Source: an uncultured Clostridium sp. (GTDB taxonomy: Bacteria; Bacillota; Clostridia; TANB77; CAG-508). Taken from it: 49,345 bases of DNA. The stretch covers positions 1 to 49,345 of the forward strand of contig CAKNJR010000011.1 in NCBI GenBank assembly GCA_930986425.1, given 5' to 3'. The translations under genes were made by a program, and so were the position numbers. Numbering within the stretch: the stretch's first letter is position 1; each line of letters begins with the position of its first letter. This document shows, one piece after another, positions 35,207 to 44,149 of the stretch. The notes beneath the pieces were generated by a model, which worked only from the letters and a program-made list of their open reading frames with translations, was not told the origin of the DNA and did no database searches.

Positions 35207-36446
35207 ATTTATTATATTAATATTAATACTTCTAATATTAGCAGTTGGAACCAACGCTATAATATTAAGTAATTCGTATAACTTGCAGGCACAAGCATAT
35301 AACGAATCAGTGTATGAGCTTATTGGCGTTATCAAAGAAAATTATCCAGAAATATCAGATGAAGAGATTATTAGTATGCTTAATGGAAAAGACAATAATA
35401 CATATTTAGAAATCGGAAAAGAATTAGCACAGAAGTATGGAATAACTGAAAATGATTCAGCAATTGTAAAACTAGAAGAAACACAAAGTAATACAATAAT
35501 ATATTCTTCGGCAGTAATAGGAATTCTAATCCTTGCAATAATAGTTATATGGCTAGTAAACAGAATGATTCAAAAAAGAAAAATAGATGGAATAACAAAA
35601 TATATAAGAGAAATAAATAATAGAAATTATGAATTGAAAATAAAAGAAAATGCAGAAGACGAGTTGTCTAATCTAAGAAATGAATTATATAAAATAACAT
35701 TAATGCTAAAAGAAGAAGCAGAAAGCTCTAAAAAAGATAAAAAATTTTTAGCAAAGAGTTTGTCAGACATTTCTCATCAAATAAAAACACCATTAACTTC
35801 TATTTCAATAATGCTTGATGAAATAAAAGACAACGAAAATATGGATGAAGAAACAAAGCAAAGATTTATATTCGAGATTAGTAGACAAGTTGAACAAATA
35901 AGCTTTTTAACAATAGCACTTTTAAAGCTTTCAAAATTGGATAGTGGAACAGTAGAATTCGAAAAAAGCAAGTATAAATTAGATGAATTAGTGCAAAATG
36001 CAATTAAGAATCTAGAAATTCCATTAGAAGTAAAAAATATACAGGTAGAAACTAATTTTGAGAAAGTAAATGAAAATAAAGAAGAAATAAATAATGAGGT
36101 AGCCACAGAAATTATAGGGGATTATAGATGGACGTTAGAAGCGGTTACAAACATAATAAAGAATTGTATTGAACATTCAAAAGAACACACAAAACTTTAT
36201 ATTCAAATTAGAGTGACTCATGTATATACAGAACTAATAATAAAAGATGAAGGCGAAGGAATTGACGAAAAAGATTTAAAGCATATTTTTGAAAGATTTT
36301 ATAAAGGAAAAAATTCTTCTGAAAATAGTTTTGGAATAGGTTTAGCACTATCAAAAACTATTTTAGAAAAACAAAATGCCAGCATATCATGTTCTTCTAC
36401 TTTACATAAAGGAACTACTTTTAAAATTTATTTTTATGAAAGATAA
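35193..36446 (+). CDS. Membrane sensor histidine kinase of the chromosomal ABC module
   Basis: The 417-residue protein has an N-terminal helix (about 5-27), an extracellular domain of about 75 residues, a second helix (about 103-124), and a HAMP-like linker. The kinase core carries His195 in ISHQIKTPLTS, the N box IIKNCIEH, the G1 box DEGEGI and the G2 box FGIGLALS. Unlike the ICE paralogue it has a real sensor domain. It forms an operon with the regulator and ends in the terminator at 36453. Confidence 0.92.
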   Translation: MKKTKFIILILILLILAVGTNAIILSNSYNLQAQAYNESVYELIGVIKENYPEISDEEIISMLNGKDNNTYLEIGKELAQKYGITENDSAIVKLEETQSNTIIYSSAVIGILILAIIVIWLVNRMIQKRKIDGITKYIREINNRNYELKIKENAEDELSNLRNELYKITLMLKEEAESSKKDKKFLAKSLSDISHQIKTPLTSISIMLDEIKDNENMDEETKQRFIFEISRQVEQISFLTIALLKLSKLDSGTVEFEKSKYKLDELVQNAIKNLEIPLEVKNIQVETNFEKVNENKEEINNEVATEIIGDYRWTLEAVTNIIKNCIEHSKEHTKLYIQIRVTHVYTELIIKDEGEGIDEKDLKHIFERFYKGKNSSENSFGIGLALSKTILEKQNASISCSSTLHKGTTFKIYFYER

Positions 36447-36452
36447 GAAAGT

Positions 36453-36500
36453 AACGCTCTTAAAAGTTCACATCTTTGGGTTTTTAAAAGCGTTATTTTT
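36453..36500 (+). terminator. Terminator after the chromosomal kinase gene
   Basis: AACGCT (36453-36458) pairs with AGCGTT (36489-36494), with adjoining A and T runs extending the stem, followed by ATTTTTG. Confidence 0.75.
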
Positions 36501-36570
36501 GTGTGATTTAAGCTCAAATAATTAGAAGTAAAATTACAGAACCATAATATTTCTTACAAAAAAATATATT

Positions 36571-36607
36571 GTCATTTAAAAGTCACTTTAAGTCACTATA
36601 ATATAAT
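36571..36607 (+). promoter_or_regulatory. Response-regulator boxes and promoter of the chromosomal ABC genes
   Basis: GTCAT at 36571 and GTCAC at 36582 and 36592 form three direct repeats at 10-11-base spacing, followed by TATAAT (36602-36607). The same GTCAC motif lies before the ICE transporter genes. Confidence 0.6.
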
Positions 36608-36705
36608 TAGTAAAAACGAAAAACTTTTTATTGAATGATTCTATTAAATAAAGCAGATTTTTGATAGAAATAAACAAAAATAAATTAAAGGAAGGAGCCA
36701 TTAAA

Positions 36706-37368
36706 ATGGAAATTTTAAGAGCTGAGAATTTAACAAAAAAATATGGAAAAGGAGAAAGTGAAGTTGTTGCAGTGGACAATGTAAGCTTTTCAGTAGAAAA
36801 AGGAGAATTCCTTGCAATAGTAGGAAGCTCTGGAAGCGGAAAATCTACACTTTTACATTTATTAGGAGGAGTAGATAGACCTACATCAGGAAAAGTTTAT
36901 GTTGATGGAAAAGACATTTATTCATTAAATGACGACAATTTAGCAATATTTAGAAGAAGGCAAGTAGGAATAATTTATCAATTTTATAACTTAATACCAA
37001 TATTAAATGTTGAGGAAAATATTACTCTACCTTGTGATTTAGATGGAAACAAAGTAGATGAAAAAAGATTAAATGAATTGCTAAAAAGCTTAGGATTGGA
37101 AAATAGAAGAAAACATCTTCCAAATGAACTTTCAGGAGGACAACAACAAAGAGTTTCTATCGGAAGAGCAATGATTAACAATCCAGCAATAATTTTAGCA
37201 GATGAGCCAACAGGAAACTTAGATTCAAAATCTAGTGAAGAGATAGTTGAACTATTAAAATTAACAAATAAAAAATATAAACAAACAATAATTATGATAA
37301 CACATAACTTAGAGATAGCAAATGAGGCAGATAGGGTCATTACCATTGAAGATGGAAGAATTGTATAA
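36706..37368 (+). CDS. ABC transporter ATPase (BceA/SalX-like)
   Basis: This 220-residue ATPase has Walker A GSSGSGKST, signature LSGGQQQ, Walker B ILADEPTGN and an ITHN switch. ATG 36706 follows AAGGAAGGAG. It is the intact counterpart of the interrupted ICE gene at 19655: at the two interrupted positions it has GGA glycine codons (PTSGK and SIGRA). With the permease it probably protects against cell-wall-active peptides. Confidence 0.93.
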   Translation: MEILRAENLTKKYGKGESEVVAVDNVSFSVEKGEFLAIVGSSGSGKSTLLHLLGGVDRPTSGKVYVDGKDIYSLNDDNLAIFRRRQVGIIYQFYNLIPILNVEENITLPCDLDGNKVDEKRLNELLKSLGLENRRKHLPNELSGGQQQRVSIGRAMINNPAIILADEPTGNLDSKSSEEIVELLKLTNKKYKQTIIMITHNLEIANEADRVITIEDGRIV

Positions 37369-37391
37369 TTCTTAAATTTCCAAAATTACAA

Positions 37392-37413
37392 AAGCCACAA
37401 TATATTGTGGCTT
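37392..37413. repeat. Perfect 22-base palindrome between ATPase and permease genes
   Basis: AAGCCACAATA and TATTGTGGCTT form an 11 + 11 base perfect inverted repeat in the short gap before the permease ribosome site. It may be a weak attenuator or an mRNA processing site that adjusts the subunit ratio. Confidence 0.6.
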
Positions 37414-37440
37414 AGAAGTAATAAAGAAAAGGAGAAAATT

Positions 37441-40116
37441 ATGAAAATCTTAAATAAATTAACCATAAAAAGTCTTAAGCTTAATAAAAAGAGAACCTTA
37501 GTTACAATAATAGGAATATTGTTATCAACAGCATTAATTACAGTTGTTGCTGGAATGATAACTAGTGGAAAAGCAACATTACAAGATTATTTTATAAAAA
37601 ACAATGGTGACTATCAAGTAGAGTTCAAAGATGTACCAACCGAAGATTTATCATATATAGCAGAAAATAGAAATATAGATAATTACTTTTTAACATCAGA
37701 TATAGGTTATGCGAGATTTAATGAATCGACAAATGAAGACAAACCATATTTTCATATAGTTGCTATAGATAATGGCGCACAAAGTAAACTCCCTATAAAA
37801 CTAGAAGAAGGTAGATTTCCAACAAACAGTAGTGAAATAGTTATAAGTAGCAATGTTTATGATTACATGCTAACAGGTGAGAATCAATTAAGTCTAAGTG
37901 AGCCAGAAAATTCTTTAAAAATAGGAGACACATTAACTTTAGATATTTCAAAAAGGTTACTAGAAGGAAAAGAACTTACGCAAGACGATATTTACACACA
38001 AGATGAATATTTAGAAACTATGTACACCAAAACGTATACTATTGTTGGTATAATGGAAAGACTTAATTATACATTAGAGCCATATTCTGCGCCAGGTTTC
38101 ACAGCTCTAACATATTTAGATGTAAATAATTTAGGAAGCACAGCCAATATATATGCAAACTTTACAAAAGATGGTGTAAGAAATTATCAAGAAGTGCTAT
38201 GCAATATATTGGGGCTAGATGTAGAAGAACAAAAAGCAAATAGCTACATAGGAATAATGGAATTATCAACAGGAATGACAAAAGAAGATATAGGAAGTAA
38301 ATATAACATAAGCTTAAATGACAATGTTCTACAATTTGAAGGCATTGGTGTAAACAGCTCTTATATGAGAATGCTATATTTAGTAGGAATTGTAGTAGTA
38401 GTTATTATAATAATTTCAAGTGTATTTGTTATAAGAAATAGTTTCGCAATATCAATAACAGAAAGAACGAGACAATATGGAATGTTATCATCAATAGGAG
38501 CAACCAAAAAGCAAATAAGAAAAAATGTATTATTTGAAGGAGTAATATTAGGCCTAATTGGTATTCCATCAGGAATATTACTTGGAATATTAGTAAATTG
38601 GATTTTATCAATAGTATTAAATAATTTAATTGGGAAAATTATAGATGACGTAACATTTATATATTCAGTGCCAGTGTTTGCTATAATACTATCTGTAATT
38701 CTGGCAGTAATTACAATATATTTCTCTTGTAGGTCATCTGCAAGAAGAGCAGCAAAAGTATCACCAATAGATGCAATAAGAAGCAATAATGACATAAAAA
38801 TAAAAGGTAAAAAAGTAAAATCTCCAAAAATAATCAAGAAAATATTTGGTGTAGGTGGAGATATAGCATACAAAAATTTGAAAAGAAATAGAAAAAAATA
38901 TCGTACAACAGTAATATCTTTAGTAGTAAGCATAGCTATATTTATATCAATAACATCACTTGTACAATATAGTTTCAGTGTATCAAATCAAACCTTTATA
39001 GATTACAAATACAATTTAATGGCATCATTAAATTATGAAGGAGACAAAACTGAAGCAAATAATATATATAAACAAATAGCAAATGATGAAAGGGTAAACT
39101 CTTATGCTATAACAAAATATTTATTTGTAAGTATGAGTACAAAAGATTTAAAACTATCAAAAGATGGCAGAGAATATTTGACAAATTTAACATCAGAATA
39201 TTCTGAAGCAATAGACAAAGATGAAGATGCAAATTATCAAGTATTTATGGTGGCACTTGGAAATGAAGAATATCAAAGATATGTAAGCAATTTAGGACTA
39301 AAATACGAAGATACAAAAGACAAAATAATATGGATAGACGATTTCGAAAGATACATTTACAATGAAGACGGAAGCTATAAAAAATATATTGGAGAAATAT
39401 ACGATTACAATAGAGGAGATGAAATAACATTTGATGTAACTGGAAATAATGGAGAAACTGTAACAGATGTTACTATGCCAATAATTATGCAGACAACAGA
39501 GAGACCAATGGGATTAGAATCTGCATCTTATACAGAAGGAATAATGATTGTAAGTGACGAATTTATGAATCAATTCAACTGGATGTTTGGAAGCTTATAT
39601 ATAAATACAGATGATGCATCTGCACTCGAAAAAGAAATTACAACAAATTATAAAAATGTAAGTACATTAAATATACAGGCAGAAGCGGATAGACAAAATT
39701 CATTAATATTAGTAATAGCAATATTCCTATATGGATTTATAATAGTAATCTCATTAATAGGAGTAACAAATATATTTAATACAATAACAAGTAATATGAA
39801 TTTAAGAAGTAAAGAATTTGCAAACTTAAAATCTATTGGAATGACTAAAAAAGAATTCAATAAAATGATTAGATTAGAAAGCATATTCTATGGTCTAAAA
39901 TCAATCATAATAGGACTGCCACTTGGAATACTTGGCTCATATCTTCTATACTTAGCATTTAGAGAAGGAATTTTAATGGAATATACATTCCCAGTAATGC
40001 CAACAGTTGTAGCAATTGTAGTGGTATTCTTGCTAATTGGCGGAATAATGAAATATTCATTAAACAAAATAAACAAGCAAAATATAATAGAAACAATAAG
40101 AAAAGACAACATATAA
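37441..40116 (+). CDS. ABC transporter permease, FtsX-like (large form)
   Basis: The protein has 891 residues from ATG 37441 (AAGGAG just upstream). Two FtsX-type domains are seen: the first preceded by an N-terminal helix and a large extracellular region (about residues 45-295) and containing GMLSSIGATKKQIRK, and a second near the C-terminus with LKSIGMTKKEFNKM. A second large extracellular region lies between. It is larger than BceB-type permeases, matching the long SalY-like subtype. It works with the ATPase at 36706. Confidence 0.9.
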   Translation: MKILNKLTIKSLKLNKKRTLVTIIGILLSTALITVVAGMITSGKATLQDYFIKNNGDYQVEFKDVPTEDLSYIAENRNIDNYFLTSDIGYARFNESTNEDKPYFHIVAIDNGAQSKLPIKLEEGRFPTNSSEIVISSNVYDYMLTGENQLSLSEPENSLKIGDTLTLDISKRLLEGKELTQDDIYTQDEYLETMYTKTYTIVGIMERLNYTLEPYSAPGFTALTYLDVNNLGSTANIYANFTKDGVRNYQEVLCNILGLDVEEQKANSYIGIMELSTGMTKEDIGSKYNISLNDNVLQFEGIGVNSSYMRMLYLVGIVVVVIIIISSVFVIRNSFAISITERTRQYGMLSSIGATKKQIRKNVLFEGVILGLIGIPSGILLGILVNWILSIVLNNLIGKIIDDVTFIYSVPVFAIILSVILAVITIYFSCRSSARRAAKVSPIDAIRSNNDIKIKGKKVKSPKIIKKIFGVGGDIAYKNLKRNRKKYRTTVISLVVSIAIFISITSLVQYSFSVSNQTFIDYKYNLMASLNYEGDKTEANNIYKQIANDERVNSYAITKYLFVSMSTKDLKLSKDGREYLTNLTSEYSEAIDKDEDANYQVFMVALGNEEYQRYVSNLGLKYEDTKDKIIWIDDFERYIYNEDGSYKKYIGEIYDYNRGDEITFDVTGNNGETVTDVTMPIIMQTTERPMGLESASYTEGIMIVSDEFMNQFNWMFGSLYINTDDASALEKEITTNYKNVSTLNIQAEADRQNSLILVIAIFLYGFIIVISLIGVTNIFNTITSNMNLRSKEFANLKSIGMTKKEFNKMIRLESIFYGLKSIIIGLPLGILGSYLLYLAFREGILMEYTFPVMPTVVAIVVVFLLIGGIMKYSLNKINKQNIIETIRKDNI

Positions 40117-40205
40117 TCTCAACCGAAAATAAAATTCTACAAAATGTAGATTTTACAGGATTGATGTGCTATAATATTGGGTAGTGAAAAAAGGAGGAGA
40201 AAATT

Positions 40206-41774
40206 ATGAGCAAATATTATATCACAACACCAATTTACTATCCAAGTGGCAAGTTTCACATTGGAACAGCTTACACAACAGTTTTAGCAGATATGCTAAA
40301 GAGGCTAAGAAAAATGCAAGGATATGACTGCTTAATGTTAACTGGTGTAGATGAGCATGGACAAAAAATAGAGGATAAGGCAAAAGATGCAAATATGTCT
40401 CCTCAAGAATATGTAGATGCCCAAGCAGAAGCAGCAAAAAAATTATGGAAAACTATGAAAATAGATAATGATATATTCATGAGAACAACTGATAATTATC
40501 ACTATAAAGCTGTTCAAGAAATATTTGAAAGATTTCTAAAACAAGGAGATATCTACAAAGGCGAATATGAAGGCTGGTATTGCAAACCTTGTGAATCATA
40601 TTTTACAGAAACACAATTAGTAGATGGCAAATGTCCGGATTGTGGTAGAGAAGTTACAAAAATGAAGGAAGAAGCATATTTCTTCAACATGAAAAAATAT
40701 GCAGATAGGCTTTTAGAATACTACAATACTCATCCAGATTTTATAAAACCAGATTATAGAAAAACTGAAATGATTAATAACTTCATAAAACCGGGGCTAG
40801 AAGATTTGTGTGTTACAAGAACATCTTTTGACTGGGGAATAAAAGTCAAAAGCGACCCAAAACATGTTATATATGTATGGCTTGATGCTTTAACAAACTA
40901 TATTACAGCTCTAGGATACCTATCAGATGATGACACTATGTTTAAAAAATTCTGGCCAGCAGATGTACACTTAGTTGGAAAAGATATTGCAAGATTCCAT
41001 TTAATTTATTGGCCTATATTCTTAATGGCACTAGATTTACCACTTCCAAAAACAATATTTGTACACAATTGGTTTGTTATGAAAGATGGAAAAATGAGTA
41101 AATCTAAAGGAAATGTTATATATCCTGAGCAACTAATTGAGAGATATGGGCTAGACGCTACAAAATATTTCTTAATAAGAGAATTACCAACATCACAAGA
41201 TGGATTATTCTCACCAGAAGGATTTATTGAAAGATATAACTTTGATTTATGTAATGATTTAAGCAACTTATTAAATAGAACAATTTCAATGGTTAACAAA
41301 TATTTTGATGGAGTGGTTCCAGAATATAATGGAATTCAAAACGAAGTAGATGAAGATTTAGAAAAAGCATCAAATGATGCCATCACAAATTTTGAAAAAG
41401 AAATAAATAACTTTGAATTTGCAAATAGTTTAAAAGAAATTTGGAATTACATTTCAAGAACTAATAAATATATAGATGAAACTTCACCTTGGGTTTTAGC
41501 TAAAGATGAAGAAAGTAAAGAAAAATTAAAATCTTGCATTTACCATTTAATTGCTAATTTAAGAGAAATTGCAATTTTAATAAGACCACTAATGGAAGAA
41601 ACGTCAGACAATATGTTAAGACAACTTGGAATGAGTAATAATGTTACATGGGATTCTTTAAAAGAATATAAAGCCATAGAGAATGCCAAAGTAATAGAAA
41701 AAGGCGAACCAATATTTATGAGACTAAATGTAGATGAAGAAGTGGAATACATGAAAAATCTTATGAAAAAATAA
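40206..41774 (+). CDS. metG: Methionyl-tRNA synthetase (short form)
   Basis: The 522-residue protein carries the class I motif HIGT (H18) and KMSKS (about residue 296). A zinc knuckle is formed by CKPCE and CPDCGRE, and the anticodon domain lies C-terminal. It lacks the C-terminal tRNA-binding EMAP-like extension present in many homologues. It charges tRNA-Met, including the initiator. A TATAAT (40170-40175) precedes it. The terminator at 41839 follows. Confidence 0.96.
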   Translation: MSKYYITTPIYYPSGKFHIGTAYTTVLADMLKRLRKMQGYDCLMLTGVDEHGQKIEDKAKDANMSPQEYVDAQAEAAKKLWKTMKIDNDIFMRTTDNYHYKAVQEIFERFLKQGDIYKGEYEGWYCKPCESYFTETQLVDGKCPDCGREVTKMKEEAYFFNMKKYADRLLEYYNTHPDFIKPDYRKTEMINNFIKPGLEDLCVTRTSFDWGIKVKSDPKHVIYVWLDALTNYITALGYLSDDDTMFKKFWPADVHLVGKDIARFHLIYWPIFLMALDLPLPKTIFVHNWFVMKDGKMSKSKGNVIYPEQLIERYGLDATKYFLIRELPTSQDGLFSPEGFIERYNFDLCNDLSNLLNRTISMVNKYFDGVVPEYNGIQNEVDEDLEKASNDAITNFEKEINNFEFANSLKEIWNYISRTNKYIDETSPWVLAKDEESKEKLKSCIYHLIANLREIAILIRPLMEETSDNMLRQLGMSNNVTWDSLKEYKAIENAKVIEKGEPIFMRLNVDEEVEYMKNLMKK

Positions 41775-41838
41775 AATCATAACAAAAAACAAATAAAATA
41801 ACAGGTAACAAAAAATAAAGCATGTATGAAAATATAAG

Positions 41839-41886
41839 CAAGGCAAAGGCATTACCTTTTTAGGGGTAATGCCTCGCCTTGTTTTT
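41839..41886. terminator. Strong bidirectional terminator
   Basis: AGGCATTACC/GGTAATGCCT (41847-41856 and 41865-41874) is extended by CAAGGC/GCCTTG (41839-41844 and 41876-41881) with T-rich ends on both sides. It closes metG on one strand and the foreign gene at 41992 on the other. Confidence 0.85.
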
Positions 41887-41991
41887 GTATGCCAGTGATG
41901 GCAATGGGTTTTGGACAATGAAGAAATTGACCATATAAAAGGAAAATACGTCGTGGATGCCTTAAGTGCTGTCTTGCAAGTAGACCTCAGG

Positions 41992-42324
41992 TTAAAGCTC
42001 GAACCCTTCGGTGGGCAAACCAACCGAAATCAAAATCGCTTGTGCCTGGGTGAGGTTGATGGCCGCATCGTTAAGGCCGGCAGTCAGAGTCGAATGAATA
42101 ACTTCTTCGACCTTTTTGGCCTTTTCATATTCGGCCTCGTTGCAAGGCTCACCATGAATAGACTGATAAGCCAACTCGAAAGCCAGTTCCTCACAGATTA
42201 CTTTCCGAATGTCTTCGGGCAAGTAAATGGTGGTTGTCTTGCGTTCAGAGTCGGTAGCCTCGAGCATAATGCTCATACTACCAGTGCGAGTTTGGATAAT
42301 ACGTGCCGAATCAATCGTTTCCAT
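41992..42324 (-). CDS. Second foreign, GC-richer hypothetical protein
   Basis: The protein has 110 residues from the start at 42324, which follows AAAGGAGAATC (reverse strand). Longer upstream extensions lack a ribosome site. It is soluble and acidic, with the helix-rich middle KTTTIYLPEDIRKVICEELAF. Codon use is GC-rich, unlike neighbours, with at least one in-frame CGG (Arg in DIRK). Like 33842 it has its own consensus promoter and terminator. Family unknown; the two foreign proteins do not look alike. Confidence 0.7.
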   Translation of the reverse strand: METIDSARIIQTRTGSMSIMLEATDSERKTTTIYLPEDIRKVICEELAFELAYQSIHGEPCNEAEYEKAKKVEEVIHSTLTAGLNDAAINLTQAQAILISVGLPTEGFEL

Positions 42325-42387
42325 ATGATTCTCCTTTGTGTTGTAGAAGGGACATTTCCCTTCGGTGCCGAAAAAACTTATGTACAT

Positions 42388-42414
42388 ATTATAGCCAAAT
42401 CGTTCAAATGTCAA
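42388..42414 (-). promoter_or_regulatory. Promoter of the foreign gene at 41992
   Basis: On the minus strand: TTGACA (42414-42409), 15 bases, TATAAT (42393-42388). The -10 context GCTATAATATGTACA resembles that of the other foreign gene. Confidence 0.6.
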
Positions 42415-42450
42415 GACAAAATTCGACAAAAAATTAAATTTTAACGATTA

Positions 42451-42471
42451 TTGTAACAAAAATGTAATATA
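42451..42471 (+). repeat. 21-base element shared with 47688, copy 1
   Basis: The 21 bases at 42451-42471 are identical to 47688-47708. In both places the element is followed by a TTG[AC][CT]-type -35 (42479 and 47726). It may be an upstream regulatory site. The gap 42415-42874 otherwise contains the small frame at 42627, a TA repeat and a terminator. Confidence 0.6.
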
Positions 42472-42626
42472 TGATTGCTTGACTATAAATAAGCATTTGT
42501 ATAAAATATAGATAATTAGTAAAAGAAATAAAATATGAATACTAAAGATATAAATGGTATTTTTATAAACCTTTAAATTAAATAAACTAAAAAACTAAAA
42601 AATATTATACGAGGAGCAAATAACAA

Positions 42627-42680
42627 ATGAAAAGACCTGTAACCATTGAGGCTGTATATATATATATATATATATCGTAA
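42627..42680 (+). CDS. Possible 17-residue leader peptide with TA microsatellite
   Basis: A good ribosome site (GAGGAGC) precedes ATG 42627. The frame reads MKRPVTIEAV, then an alternating Tyr-Ile stretch from the TA repeat (42655-42675, ten TA units), and stops at 42680. Slippage in the repeat would change its length or frame. It could be a leader peptide or the remnant of a lost gene. Low certainty that it is translated. Confidence 0.3.
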   Translation: MKRPVTIEAVYIYIYIS

Positions 42681-42715
42681 GATTTAATAGAATAATAATG
42701 AATAAACATAGAGGT

Positions 42716-42766
42716 AAAGCTATGCTTTTTAGACGTATTTAAAAAGTCTAATTAGCATAGTTTTTT
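42716..42766 (+). terminator. Rho-independent terminator before the pilin-like gene
   Basis: CTATGC/GCATAG (42720-42725 and 42755-42760) with the inner stem AGAC/GTCT (42731-42734 and 42746-42749) and a run of T after 42760. If read, it ends the small frame at 42627. Confidence 0.65.
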
Positions 42767-42874
42767 AATATACAAATGCAATAAAAAACGATTACAAAGT
42801 AAAAACTTTTATGATATAACATAAAAGAAAAGTGTTTGGACATAATAATTAACAAAGGAAGGGAGATTCGAGGA

Positions 42875-44143
42875 ATGAACTTAAAAGAAAAAACAATGAA
42901 GAACAAAAATTTAAAAAGAAACAAAATTACAATGAAAGAAGTGAAAAAACAAGTAAAAGGTATTACACTTATAGCGCTTGTAGTCACTATAATTGTCCTT
43001 TTGATTTTAGCAGGAGTAGCAATAAGTCTAACAATTGGACAAAATGGAATATTTGCAAGAGCGCAAAATGCAGTAAATGTGTATGAGCAGGCAGCAACAA
43101 ATGAGCAAAGCGAATTAGGAAAAGCAGAAGGTCTAATTGACGAATACCTAAACGGAAATGGTGGAAACCAAGGTGGAGGCTCTGGAGGTGGAGAATATAA
43201 TACAGGAACAACAGTAGAAGAAGCAAAAAATCAAAATAAACCATTCGAGAATGATACAACAATAACAGATTCATGTACACCAGCAAACTCAATAAGGGTG
43301 CCAGAAGGATTTAAAATAGCAGAAGATTCAGCTTTAACAGTTGAAGATGGAATAGTAATAGAAGATAAGGATGGAAACCAGTTCGTATGGATACCAGCAA
43401 AAACCGAAGCTGAAGGAGGAGCAACAATAAACCTATCAGCAGGTGGAACAGCGAAAGTGGTATATCAAAGAACATCATTTACAAGAGAAGATATAACAAC
43501 AATTTATACAGAAACAATGCCAAGTGATGAAGAGGCAAGCGTAAATGCATGGGGAGGATATTATATAGGAAGATATGAGGCAGGAGATAAAGAGTCAACA
43601 GAAGCAAAAACAATGAGAAGTGGTGAAGTAGATGCAACAATAACAATAAAGAAAGACCAAGCACCATATAATTATATAACTCAGGCCAATGCAAAGACAA
43701 AAGCGGAAGGAATGGATGATGTACAAGAATATGCCACAGCAACAACAAAATTAGTAAGTAGTTATGCATGGGATACAGCAATAAGCTATATACAAATAAA
43801 GAATAGTGATTATGGAACAAATTCTCCAGAGGGAAATTATAAAAATACATCATTTGATTATACAGACATAACAGGAGCGTCACAAACGAAAAATAATAAC
43901 TCATCTACATTAATACCAACAGGCCAAACAACAGCAGTAAGTAATATATATGATATGGGAGGAAATTTATACGAATACACTACTGAGAGTGCCTCTTACG
44001 AGTTCACTCCTTACGTTATTCGAGGAGGCGATTGCAGCAGCGACTACGGCAACAGTCCAGCAGGTTACCGTAGCAACCGCAATGGCAATGCCTACAGCAG
44101 CTCTGGTTTCCGTGTCACTTTATATTGTAGTACTGAAAACTAA
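42875..44143 (+). CDS. Pilin-like anchored FGE/C-type-lectin-fold protein, probable DGR target
   Basis: This protein has 422 residues from ATG 42875. A 29-residue basic leader ends in VKG, directly before a hydrophobic prepilin-type helix (ITLIALVVTIIVLLIL). It lacks the usual Glu at position 5 of mature pilins. A Gly-rich linker (about 90-105) leads to a formylglycine-enzyme/C-type-lectin-like domain, with AWGGYYIGRYEAG, IYDMGGNLYEYT, IRGGDCSSDYGNS and a C-terminal GFRVTLY. Residues 385-410 are encoded almost wholly by NNC/NNT codons in a sudden GC-rich stretch. This is typical of a DGR variable repeat, whose adenine-derived positions diversify the ligand-binding surface. It is probably displayed on the cell surface. 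The DGR reverse transcriptase is not in the window. Confidence 0.85.
   Translation: MNLKEKTMKNKNLKRNKITMKEVKKQVKGITLIALVVTIIVLLILAGVAISLTIGQNGIFARAQNAVNVYEQAATNEQSELGKAEGLIDEYLNGNGGNQGGGSGGGEYNTGTTVEEAKNQNKPFENDTTITDSCTPANSIRVPEGFKIAEDSALTVEDGIVIEDKDGNQFVWIPAKTEAEGGATINLSAGGTAKVVYQRTSFTREDITTIYTETMPSDEEASVNAWGGYYIGRYEAGDKESTEAKTMRSGEVDATITIKKDQAPYNYITQANAKTKAEGMDDVQEYATATTKLVSSYAWDTAISYIQIKNSDYGTNSPEGNYKNTSFDYTDITGASQTKNNNSSTLIPTGQTTAVSNIYDMGGNLYEYTTESASYEFTPYVIRGGDCSSDYGNSPAGYRSNRNGNAYSSSGFRVTLYCSTEN
43980..44135 (+). repeat. Probable DGR variable repeat (VR)
   Basis: Composition changes abruptly at about 43980. Between 44027 and 44104 nearly every codon ends in C or T (GGC, TGC, AGC, GAC, TAC, AAC, CGC, GCC), the set produced when AAC/AAT codons of a template repeat are mutated at adenines. 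The stretch ends in GGTTTCCGTGTCAC, a likely initiation-of-mutagenic-homing region. The template repeat was not found in this window. Confidence 0.7.
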
Positions 44144-44149
44144 AGCCGC

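Noticed and set aside
41911..42444. Open frame on the + strand opposite the foreign gene at 41992
   Set aside because: It has no ribosome site, and the opposite strand has promoter, ribosome site and terminator for a coherent gene. The long frame is a by-product of the GC-rich composition.
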